The notes beneath the pieces were generated by a model. It saw only the letters and a program-made list of their open reading frames with translations, had not been told where the DNA came from and ran no database searches. Both the position numbers and the translations under genes were made by a program. From the NCBI GenBank assembly GCA_002423435.1, contig DIWE01000005.1, forward strand, positions 36,713 through 100,712: a stretch of DNA of 64,000 nt. Direction: 5' to 3'. This DNA comes from Clostridiales bacterium UBA6114. GTDB lineage: Bacteria > Bacillota > Clostridia > Oscillospirales > Butyricicoccaceae. The number at the start of each line of letters is the position of its first letter. Position 1 is the stretch's first letter. Positions 23,989 through 31,626 of the stretch are shown here, one piece after another.

Positions 23989-24866
23989 ATATTTTTACAG
24001 ATATCGATAAACGCGCTCATGGCTTTGCTTTTGTATTTATCCTTGTGGTAAGCGACGTAAAGCGGCTGATCCAAGGTGATTCCATTGAGACGAAAACCAT
24101 GTAATTCGCCGGATAGACATTCATTTCTGACCATATATTTGGAAAGCAATGAAATACCACGGTTTTTGGCCACCCATTCTTTGACCAATGACGGGTTATT
24201 ACAGTACCAGTTGCTTTTAATTTCCATATGATTATTTCTCATATAATTTTCAAGGACCTGTCGGGTTCCGCTGGACTCAGACTGGAGTACGAAAAGCTGG
24301 TTTTTTAGTTCTTGAGGGTCAATAACGTCGCGCCCATAAAATGGATGTTCTCTACCGCAGATAAAGCAAAATTCATCCTGAAAAAAAGGAATGGTGATGA
24401 TGTCGCCGCTTTCCAGCTTGTTGCCGAGTATAGCGACATCCAGCCCGTTGTCCAGCAGCCTGCTCTCGGCAAAGGAGGCTGAGAAGGAAAATACTTTGAT
24501 TATAATATCTGGAATCCTCGTGGACAGCTCCTGCACCAAAAGATCGATAAACTGGGTTGCAGCGGCACTGGAGCCTATGCGAAAAATGTACGAATGTCTA
24601 AGCTCTTTAATGTGATCTTCCATATTTTCGAACTTTGTAAGGATATCCGTCGCGTCTTTTAAGAGCTCACGGCCGATGTCTGTGATAACCAGCTTTTTGC
24701 ATAACCGTTCAAACAGAATGATATTGTAATATCCTTCCAGCTCTGAAATTGCCTGACTAATTGTTGACTGGGACAAATAGAGCGTCAATGAAGCCTCGCT
24801 CATCTTTCCCTGTTTGGCAACTTCGGTAAAAATCTTCAGGTGTCGCAGCGTTGGCATAATAGACAT
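23964..24866 (-). CDS. LysR-family transcriptional regulator
   Basis: The protein of 300 residues (from ATG 24866) has the LysR winged helix-turn-helix (MPTLRHLKIFTEVAKQGKMSEASLTLYLSQSTISQAISELE) and a type 2 periplasmic-binding-protein-like effector domain. The frame is open to a GTG at 24944, but that extension lies over the repeated DNA and does not look like a LysR N-terminus. ATG 24857 is also possible. It is divergent from the racemase operon at 25155 and probably controls it. The related upstream sequence at 16.2 kb suggests it also controls the enolase/ABC operon, which has no regulator gene of its own. Confidence 0.88.
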   Translation of the reverse strand: MSIMPTLRHLKIFTEVAKQGKMSEASLTLYLSQSTISQAISELEGYYNIILFERLCKKLVITDIGRELLKDATDILTKFENMEDHIKELRHSYIFRIGSSAAATQFIDLLVQELSTRIPDIIIKVFSFSASFAESRLLDNGLDVAILGNKLESGDIITIPFFQDEFCFICGREHPFYGRDVIDPQELKNQLFVLQSESSGTRQVLENYMRNNHMEIKSNWYCNNPSLVKEWVAKNRGISLLSKYMVRNECLSGELHGFRLNGITLDQPLYVAYHKDKYKSKAMSAFIDICKNMSLYIDTF

Positions 24867-24875
24867 ACTATGAAG

Positions 24876-24896
24876 CACATTGTTCGAAACAATGTG
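24876..24896. promoter_or_regulatory. Perfect palindrome upstream of lysR
   Basis: CACATTGTT-CGA-AACAATGTG is a 9-bp perfect dyad ending 10 bp before the preferred lysR start. It is a candidate operator for autoregulation. Confidence 0.45.
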
Positions 24897-24912
24897 ATCA
24901 TATTCTCCTTCT

Positions 24913-24947
24913 GTCAATATAGAGAGACCAACTGGCTGATTCACAAA
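24913..24947 (+). repeat. 35-bp repeat, copy 2
   Basis: This copy matches 16153-16187 at 33 of 35 positions and lies just upstream of the lysR coding region. Confidence 0.8.
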
Positions 24948-25154
24948 TTCAAAAAAATGTTAAATCCAAACTATCGATTTTTACAGATTTAATAATAGCA
25001 AATTGACCACCTCTTGTCCAGTATTTTACATGTCGTTTTACCTATAAATACGATCTGTTTTCCCGACTTTACTCTGAAAAGGCGCCGTGCTATCCTAATG
25101 ATGTCAGAGATTGGTAAGCGGCTGTTTTGTTTCATAGGAAAGAGAGTGACAGAC

Positions 25155-25895
25155 ATGATATTTCACGGCAACAGGTCCAATTATGGCGAACCGATCGGTA
25201 TTTTAATGAACGACACCCACTTTCCAAGGGTGCCTGGCGATATCGGGAACGCTAACACCTTCAGATTTCCGGTACGCTACAAGCTTATGAAGGGAGCATG
25301 GTACGGCACGGTAGTCGCTGATCCCGATTACAGCTTCATTCAAAAATACATCGACGCAGCGAATGAACTGGCCGATGACGGATGCAAGGCCGTTGCCACC
25401 AGCTGCGGCTTTTTGGCGCTGTTTCACAAGGAAGTTTCCAGCGCCGTGAAGGTTCCGTTTATTTCATCGAGCCTATTGCAGGTCAAATATGTTCACGATC
25501 TCTTACCAAAAGGGAAAAAGGTCGGCATAGTCACCGTTAACAGCGAAAAGCTGACGCAACGCCACTTTGAGGCCGTCGGCATCAGCGACATTCCCATGGC
25601 TGTCGCGGGGCTTCAGGGTACCTATTTGGGGGAACTGCTCGCCGTCCACCGCCCGGATCTGGACTATGATAAGGCTGAGAAAAGTATGCTGGACGTCACT
25701 GCGAAGCTTTGCACGGAAAATCCCGATATTGGCGCGCTGGTGTTCGAGTGTACCAATATGCCGCCTTATTCGCACGCCGTTCAGATGGCCTGCAAGGTGC
25801 CGGTGTTCAATATCATAACCCTCATAAACTATGTCGCCATGGCCGTTGACCAACAGCCATACAGCAATTACCAGCCATACTATGGGTTCCTTTGA
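25155..25895 (+). CDS. Asp/Glu/hydantoin racemase-family protein
   Basis: The 246-residue protein has the two cysteine motifs of the Asp/Glu racemase superfamily, ATSCGFLALF in the first half and ECTNMPPYSHA in the second, which act as the acid-base pair. It should racemise or isomerise an amino acid or a related small acid such as maleate or a hydantoin. ATG 25155 is preceded by AGGAAAGAGAG; GTG 25146 is also in frame, and the open frame back to 25014 covers the lysR promoter and is unlikely to be translated. It is the first gene of the LysR-linked operon. Confidence 0.83.
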   Translation: MIFHGNRSNYGEPIGILMNDTHFPRVPGDIGNANTFRFPVRYKLMKGAWYGTVVADPDYSFIQKYIDAANELADDGCKAVATSCGFLALFHKEVSSAVKVPFISSSLLQVKYVHDLLPKGKKVGIVTVNSEKLTQRHFEAVGISDIPMAVAGLQGTYLGELLAVHRPDLDYDKAEKSMLDVTAKLCTENPDIGALVFECTNMPPYSHAVQMACKVPVFNIITLINYVAMAVDQQPYSNYQPYYGFL

Positions 25896-25957
25896 CATTC
25901 GAATCCTGAAAGGCTTTGCACGAAACCAAATTTTTAGAAAAGTTGAGGAATAGACGA

Positions 25958-27232
25958 ATGAATAAGCAAGGTGAATTTTTATCCCCCAAACTTATGGACG
26001 AAATCCGTGCCCAATTCTGTTATGTGCGCGAAGATCCTGAAATCGGCAAGCGTATCTTTTTTGAAAATGCCGGCGGTTCTCTGCGCCTGAGATCGGTAGC
26101 CGAGCTGAAAGAGAATATCGAAGCGCTTCCAAACTGCCCCGATCGCTTTAACCACACCTCGCTGATCCTGAAAGGTATGCAGAAAAAAGGGATCGACGAC
26201 ATAATGCATGTTGTTTTCGGTGCAAAGAGCGGCGCGCTCATCAGCGAGCTGACCGCATCCCAGACGATGTTCCAGTTGGCCAGGGCTGCTGCTGAAAACA
26301 CAGCCGGCACCAACTTTGTCACCACCGTCCTCGAGCATCCGTCCGCCTATGACAGCGTGAGATTTTACGCTGAAAAATTCGGGCGCGAGCTGCGCGAGAT
26401 GCCCGTCGATCCGGTAACCAAGAGAATCGAAGCGGCTGATGTCTCGAAGTATGTCGATAAGAATACCGGCATCTTCAGTATGATGCTTGCCTCCAATATC
26501 ACCGGTGTGGTTATGGATGCCGAGGCCATTTTCGCAGAAGTCCGCAGGATTAACCCCTCTGTTTTTATTCTCAGCGATGCTGTACAGCACGCGCCTCATG
26601 GCGCCATCGATGTTGAAAAGCTCGGCGTGGATGGCCTGGATATCGCTCCATACAAAATGTTCGGTTGCCGCGGATGCGGTTTTGCCTATGTTTCTGACCG
26701 TCTGGCCACTGTTTCCCATCACAAGGTATACGGCAAGGAAGACAACATATGGGCGCTGGGCAGTCCCTGTCCCTCCAACTTTGGCGCCATGTCGGCTGTT
26801 GTTGATTATGTGTGCTGGCTGGGTTCACAGTTCGTTGAAGGCACCGACCGCAGGGCGCTGTATGTAGAGGGTATGGAACGCATTCATCAGCATGAGCAGG
26901 CATTGCTCGAACGCATGCTTAACGGCTCACAAAATGTCCCCGGTCTGTATAACATCAAAGGCGTGCGTGTCTGCGGCCTAACTCCGCTGGCCGAAGCGCG
27001 CGACCTGATTATAGCCATTGCATTTGATAATCTCGATCCCAAATCGGCTACCGAGGAATACGAAAAGCGCAACGTGATCGTCTTCCAGCGCATGAATTCC
27101 AACCCGTTTTCCAAGCGCCCCGTGGAAGCTATCGGGGAAACCGGTGTAATTCGCGTCTCACCGCTGCACTGCCATGGGCCTGAGGATGTCGATGAGTATC
27201 TCAAAATAACTCAAGAGATTGCCAAGCTTTAG
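25958..27232 (+). CDS. Class V PLP-dependent aminotransferase/cysteine desulfurase-like enzyme
   Basis: The 424-residue fold type I PLP enzyme has the PLP-binding aspartate in LSDAVQHAPHGAIDV and the Schiff-base lysine in APYKMFGCRGCGF. The N-terminus RIFFENAGGSLRL matches the FLNNAGG entry motif of class V enzymes. The family includes cysteine desulfurases, isopenicillin-N epimerase and serine-glyoxylate aminotransferases. The absence of iscU-type genes and the presence of a racemase next door favour amino-acid catabolism over Fe-S assembly. The substrate is not determined. Confidence 0.83.
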   Translation: MNKQGEFLSPKLMDEIRAQFCYVREDPEIGKRIFFENAGGSLRLRSVAELKENIEALPNCPDRFNHTSLILKGMQKKGIDDIMHVVFGAKSGALISELTASQTMFQLARAAAENTAGTNFVTTVLEHPSAYDSVRFYAEKFGRELREMPVDPVTKRIEAADVSKYVDKNTGIFSMMLASNITGVVMDAEAIFAEVRRINPSVFILSDAVQHAPHGAIDVEKLGVDGLDIAPYKMFGCRGCGFAYVSDRLATVSHHKVYGKEDNIWALGSPCPSNFGAMSAVVDYVCWLGSQFVEGTDRRALYVEGMERIHQHEQALLERMLNGSQNVPGLYNIKGVRVCGLTPLAEARDLIIAIAFDNLDPKSATEEYEKRNVIVFQRMNSNPFSKRPVEAIGETGVIRVSPLHCHGPEDVDEYLKITQEIAKL

Positions 27233-27413
27233 AGCCGGTCTTATTCTTGACAGTGTGAAGGCTTTTGTCGATAAGGGCCTGCCGAGCGGGCTTAAGCGGA
27301 TGCCGTTAACGATTGACAAGCGGCGCCCGGTAAACATATGCCAGGGGTTTAAACGCCATGTGCCGCATCCGGGTGACGCGCTTCAGCCGACGAATATAAA
27401 ACGGAGGTAAGGT

Positions 27414-28361
27414 ATGTACAAGGTTCTTATACCGGAGGACATTGCGCAAAGCGGCAAGGATTATCTGACCCAGAGGGGATACCACCTTAAGGTGGGGGTT
27501 CCCACCGATATTGAAAGCCTCAGGCGCGAGGTGGCCGACGCAGACGCCCTGATTGTGCGCAACACGAGATATCCCAAAGAGGTGCTCGAGGCCGGAAAAC
27601 GGCTTAAGGTAGTTGCGCGTCACGGCACCGGAGTGGATAACATCGACGTGGAGGCGGCCGAGGCGATGGGTATCTGGGTGGTAAACGGACCGATTGCCAA
27701 TATAAACGCTGTAGCCGAGCATACGGTGGGGATGATGATGGCGCTGAGCTGCCATATACTCCGCTGCGATGAGAGAACCCGCGCCGGCGATTGGAGCTAC
27801 CGCCTGAAAATGCAGAGACGGGAATTGCGCGGCCAGGTCCTCGGGCTTGTCGGCTTCGGAAGAATAGGAAGCATGGTGGCTGTAAAGGCGGCAGGCCTTG
27901 GCATGAACGTCATAGCCTATGACCTGCGGCGGCCAGACAGTCTGCCGCCGAACACCGAGATTGTGGACAGCATCGAGCTTGTAATAAAGGATGCTGATTA
28001 TGTCTCGGTCCACCTGCCTTCCACCGCCGACACAAGGGGTATGTTCAATTACGGCTTCTTCTCAAGGATGAAGCCCACGGCCTGCTTTATCAACTGTGCA
28101 CGCGGCGATCTGTATGTCGAGGCCGACCTTGTCCGCGCGCTCAAGGAGGGTTTGATAGCCGGCGCGGCGCTCGATGTATACGCCGCCGAGCCTCCGGGAG
28201 ACACCGAGCTTTTGAAAATGGAGCAGGTCGTACTCTCGCAGCATAACGCCGGTCTTTCGCAGGAGAGTACCGCCAACATGTCGCTGTGCGCGGCAATGGG
28301 CGTAGACGAGGTTTTGTCGGGCATGCGGCCCAAATGGCCGGTTAACAATCCAAGCCGTTAA
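27414..28361 (+). CDS. D-isomer 2-hydroxyacid (phosphoglycerate-type) dehydrogenase
   Basis: The 315-residue protein has the NAD motif GLVGFGRIGSMVA and catalytic Arg (NCARGD), Glu (AAEPPG) and His (LSQHNAG). It lacks the C-terminal ACT domain of long SerA forms, so it is a short catabolic-type enzyme. AACGGAGGTAAGGT precedes ATG 27414. It is a second, only distantly similar member next to the one at 8932. In this operon it could reduce a 2-oxo acid made by the PLP enzyme. Confidence 0.86.
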   Translation: MYKVLIPEDIAQSGKDYLTQRGYHLKVGVPTDIESLRREVADADALIVRNTRYPKEVLEAGKRLKVVARHGTGVDNIDVEAAEAMGIWVVNGPIANINAVAEHTVGMMMALSCHILRCDERTRAGDWSYRLKMQRRELRGQVLGLVGFGRIGSMVAVKAAGLGMNVIAYDLRRPDSLPPNTEIVDSIELVIKDADYVSVHLPSTADTRGMFNYGFFSRMKPTACFINCARGDLYVEADLVRALKEGLIAGAALDVYAAEPPGDTELLKMEQVVLSQHNAGLSQESTANMSLCAAMGVDEVLSGMRPKWPVNNPSR

Positions 28362-28408
28362 ACATATTTCCCACACCGGTACCAGGATAAACGAAGGGGG
28401 GAGAACAG

Positions 28409-29311
28409 ATGAAAACAGACTTCATAAAAGGGATTGTGGTACCGATTCTTACGCCGATCGACAAGGATGAAAAAATTGATGTAAAGGTGTTGCGCAGACA
28501 GGTTGATTTTGTCATCGATGGCGGAGTTCTTGGTATCCTCGCTTACGGGAGCAACGGAGAATTTTATGCCGTTGAGGACGATCAGTTAAAACTCGGATTA
28601 GAGGTTATACTTGACCAGGCAAACAAGAGAGTCCCTATCTATATGGGTATTGGCGCAGTCAGCACCAATAAATGTATAAAAATCGCTGAAATGGCGCAGG
28701 CGGCCGGTGCGGACGGGATCTCGGTTCTTCAGCCGATGTTTCTAAAACCCAATGAAACGGAGCTTTATGAACATTTTAAGGCAATTGCGCAGGCAGTCCC
28801 CAATATGCCGATGCTGCTTTACAATAATCCCGGCAGAGTCGGATATACGATATCGGCCGACTTGGTTGAAAGCTTGGCGAAAGAAATTGAAAACATTGTC
28901 GGCATGAAGGATTCCAGCGGGGATATGACTCAAACCGCCGAGTTTATCAGGCGTACACGGCCTTATAATTTTAAGGTGTTCGGCGGAAAAGATACCATGA
29001 TTTATGCGGCACTGGCACACGGGGCGGCGGGCTGCGTAGCAACGACGGCTAACTTTGTCCCCGAGTTGGTTTGCTCGATCTATAATAAATATGTATCGGG
29101 GGACTTTTGCGGCGCCTTGGAAGCGCAATATGTATTAAACCCGATCAGACTGACGATGGATAAAGCAAGCTTTCCGGTTGGAACAAAAGATTTGGCAAAT
29201 ATCGTAGGACTTGATGTCGGCAACCCCTACCTGCCCAATCAGAGGACGCCGGAAGGCCCGGTTTTGGAGCAGATGAGAGCAGAGCTGCGGAAATACATGC
29301 AAAAGCAATAA
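28409..29311 (+). CDS. DapA-family (dihydrodipicolinate synthase/NAL-type) aldolase
   Basis: The 300-residue TIM-barrel lyase has the Schiff-base lysine in VGMKDSSGD, the catalytic tyrosine in LLYNNPGR and the pyruvate-binding GSNGEF motif (GSTGE in DapA itself). Members condense or cleave pyruvate with an aldehyde, for example KDG aldolase or N-acetylneuraminate lyase. Because it is surrounded by catabolic dehydrogenases, it more probably cleaves a 2-oxo-3-deoxy acid than makes lysine. GGGGGGAGAA precedes the ATG. Confidence 0.86.
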   Translation: MKTDFIKGIVVPILTPIDKDEKIDVKVLRRQVDFVIDGGVLGILAYGSNGEFYAVEDDQLKLGLEVILDQANKRVPIYMGIGAVSTNKCIKIAEMAQAAGADGISVLQPMFLKPNETELYEHFKAIAQAVPNMPMLLYNNPGRVGYTISADLVESLAKEIENIVGMKDSSGDMTQTAEFIRRTRPYNFKVFGGKDTMIYAALAHGAAGCVATTANFVPELVCSIYNKYVSGDFCGALEAQYVLNPIRLTMDKASFPVGTKDLANIVGLDVGNPYLPNQRTPEGPVLEQMRAELRKYMQKQ

Positions 29312-29337
29312 AATAGACATAGAAGGGGGCATAAAAC

Positions 29338-30222
29338 ATGAAAATAGGTTTGATCGGTTTAGGTATTATGGGAAAGCCCATGGCAAAGAATATCTTAAAG
29401 CATGGCTATGATTTAACGGTAGCCGACATAAATAAAGAAGCCGTTGCGGAAGTCGCAGCGGCGGGCGCGAAATCCGCTGAAAACGGAAGGGAAATCGCAA
29501 AGCTGTGCGACGTTATTCTGACGATGCTCCCGAATTCGCCGCACGTAAAGACCGTAGTGCTCGGCGAGGGCGGCGTGATAGAAACGGTTAAACCCGGCAG
29601 CACATTCATTGACATGAGCTCCATAAACCCGATCGCATCAAAGGAGATTGCGGGGGAACTCGCCAAAAAAGGCGTAAAGATGCTGGACGCGCCCGTGAGC
29701 GGCGGGGAGCCGAAGGCGATTGACGGAACTCTGTCCATTATGGTTGGCGGAGAGCGGGAGGTATTTGAGCAGTTTAAGCCTCTTCTGGAAACGATGGGCA
29801 CATCGATCGTGCTCTGCGGCAGCATCGGCGCGGGCAACACCACGAAGCTTGCAAACCAGGTTATCGTTGCGGTAAACATTGCGGCGGTCGGCGAGGCCTT
29901 TATGCTGGCGAAAAAAACCGGTGTCGATCCGCAGCTTGTTTTTGAGGCGATCAAGGGCGGTCTTGCGGGCAGTACGGTCATGAATGCGAAAGCTCCCATG
30001 ATGATGGCGGCAGATTATAAACCCGGGTTTAAGATCGATTTGCATATAAAGGACCTGACAAACGCACTTGACGCCGGACATACCGTCGGGGCGCCGCTTC
30101 CTTTGTCGGCCGCCGTGATGGAGATGCTGCAGACATTAAAAGCGGACGGCTGCGGTCAGGAAGACCACAGCGCGCTTGTAAAGTATTATGAAAAAATTAC
30201 CGGAATAACCATAGCCGATTGA
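29338..30222 (+). CDS. GarR-type beta-hydroxyacid dehydrogenase (tartronate semialdehyde reductase-like)
   Basis: The 294-residue protein has the N-terminal GLIGLGIMGKPMAKN, the substrate motif DAPVSGGEPKA, the catalytic Lys in GNTTKLANQ and FKIDLHIKDL. These fit the tartronate-semialdehyde reductase branch well, with 3-hydroxyisobutyrate dehydrogenase the main alternative. With the upstream aldolase it forms the classical glucarate/galactarate lower pathway pair (aldolase gives tartronate semialdehyde plus pyruvate, GarR reduces it), which would link this operon to the enolase at 16.5 kb. Confidence 0.87.
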   Translation: MKIGLIGLGIMGKPMAKNILKHGYDLTVADINKEAVAEVAAAGAKSAENGREIAKLCDVILTMLPNSPHVKTVVLGEGGVIETVKPGSTFIDMSSINPIASKEIAGELAKKGVKMLDAPVSGGEPKAIDGTLSIMVGGEREVFEQFKPLLETMGTSIVLCGSIGAGNTTKLANQVIVAVNIAAVGEAFMLAKKTGVDPQLVFEAIKGGLAGSTVMNAKAPMMMAADYKPGFKIDLHIKDLTNALDAGHTVGAPLPLSAAVMEMLQTLKADGCGQEDHSALVKYYEKITGITIAD

Positions 30223-30300
30223 AAACTGGAAACAAAGTGAGGAGAATTTCTTGAAATCATTCCATAGAATAAATAATGATTAAAAGGGTTGAAGGAAATT

Positions 30301-31428
30301 ATGATCATCGGGATACCGAAGGAGATCAAGGCGCAGGAAAACCGAGTGGCGATCACGCCGGCGGGAGTGGACGCGCTTGTAAGAGAGGGGCATGCCGTAT
30401 ACATCGAAAACAACGCGGGCGTGGGCAGCGGCTTTTCGAATGAAGAGTATGAAAAGACCGGTGCAAAGATACTGGATACGGCGAAAGAAATATACGATAC
30501 GGCGGAAATGATTATCAAAGTCAAAGAACCCCTGAAAGCGGAGTTCGGTCTGCTGCACGAAGGGCAGATTCTGTTTACATATCTTCATCTCGCGCCTGAT
30601 CCGGAGCAGACGGCGGCGCTTTTGGAGAAGAAGGTGACCGGCATCGCGTATGAGACCGTGCAGCTTTCTAACGGCGCGCTGCCGCTCCTCTCACCGATGA
30701 GCGAGGTTGCGGGAAAAATGTCGATACAGGTTGGGGCGCATCTGCTCGAGTCGATAAGCGGCGGGCGCGGGATGCTGCTCGGAGGAGTATCCGGCGTGGA
30801 AAAAGCGAAGGTCGCCGTGGTCGGCGGCGGGAACGTTGGCACAAACGCCGTTAAGATGGCGGTCGGTATGGGCGCGCAGGTCACCGTGCTGGACATATCC
30901 TTTGCGCGGCTCTCCTATCTTGACGATATCTTCGACGGCCGGGTGCTGACCTTAATGTCGAATCCGCTGAACATTGAAAAGGCTGTGGAGGATGCTGATC
31001 TGGTTGTCGGAGCGGTGCTGATTCCGGGCGCGAAGGCGCCGAAGCTTGTCAAGGAATACATGGTTAAAAAAATGAGGCCGGGCTCCGTGCTAGTCGATGT
31101 GGCGATCGATCAGGGCGGCTCGATCGAGACGATCGACCGGATCACAACGCATGAGGATCCGTATTTTATCAAGTACGGGGTGGTGCATTATTCCGTGGCA
31201 AATATGCCGGGCGCGGTGCCGAGGACGTCGACCTTCGCGCTGACAAACGCGACGCTTAAGTACGCGCTTCAGATTGCGGGCAAGGGCGCCGAGCGGGCGA
31301 TGAGGGACAATCCGGCGCTTCGGAAAGGCCTGAATGTTTACAAAGGAAAGCTGACTTACAGATCCGTCGCCGAGGCGCAAGCGCTCCCATATACTCCCGC
31401 GGAGGAGCTTTTTGCCCAAATGAATTAA
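30301..31428 (+). CDS. ald: Alanine dehydrogenase
   Basis: The 375-residue NAD-dependent enzyme converts L-alanine to pyruvate and ammonia or back. It has the N-terminal signature MIIGIPKEIKAQENRVAITP, the active-site segments PLSEVAG-type LLSPMSEVAGK and VDVAIDQGG, and the NAD motif VVGGGNVGTNA. ATG 30301 follows GAAGGA; TTG 30289 is less likely. It closes the LysR-linked operon and could recycle pyruvate or ammonium produced by the preceding enzymes. Confidence 0.93.
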   Translation: MIIGIPKEIKAQENRVAITPAGVDALVREGHAVYIENNAGVGSGFSNEEYEKTGAKILDTAKEIYDTAEMIIKVKEPLKAEFGLLHEGQILFTYLHLAPDPEQTAALLEKKVTGIAYETVQLSNGALPLLSPMSEVAGKMSIQVGAHLLESISGGRGMLLGGVSGVEKAKVAVVGGGNVGTNAVKMAVGMGAQVTVLDISFARLSYLDDIFDGRVLTLMSNPLNIEKAVEDADLVVGAVLIPGAKAPKLVKEYMVKKMRPGSVLVDVAIDQGGSIETIDRITTHEDPYFIKYGVVHYSVANMPGAVPRTSTFALTNATLKYALQIAGKGAERAMRDNPALRKGLNVYKGKLTYRSVAEAQALPYTPAEELFAQMN

Positions 31429-31475
31429 AATAAGTAGATACCTGTTGTTACAACCGATGGCTGAAAACGGACACT

Positions 31476-31495
31476 AATAGTTTATCTTAACTATT
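31476..31495 (+). terminator. Weak terminator candidate after ald
   Basis: AATAGTT (31476-31482) can pair with AACTATT (31489-31495); a run of T residues begins about 20 nt further on. The stem is AT-rich and the distance is long, so it is weak. Confidence 0.3.
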
Positions 31496-31551
31496 GATAA
31501 ATTCTGACCTGATTTTTTTTATTTTATCGTTTCTGTTCCCGGCTGTCCTCT

Positions 31552-31593
31552 TCGAATAAAAACAGAAAGGGCGCGTTGCAAAACGCGCCCTTT
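31552..31593 (-). terminator. Terminator of the BlaR1-like gene
   Basis: A 12-bp perfect stem (31566-31577 with 31582-31593, AAAGGGCGCGTT) has a GCAA-type tetraloop. Read on the minus strand it is followed by CTGTTTTTATT, so it terminates the blaR1-type gene. Confidence 0.8.
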
Positions 31594-31626
31594 GCCCGCC
31601 TGACAGCAAGTAGAAACCGTACGGGC

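Noticed and set aside
27233..27413. Short gene between the PLP enzyme and the hydroxyacid dehydrogenase (63-codon frame)
   Set aside because: It starts inside the preceding gene, has no ribosome binding site and no motif.
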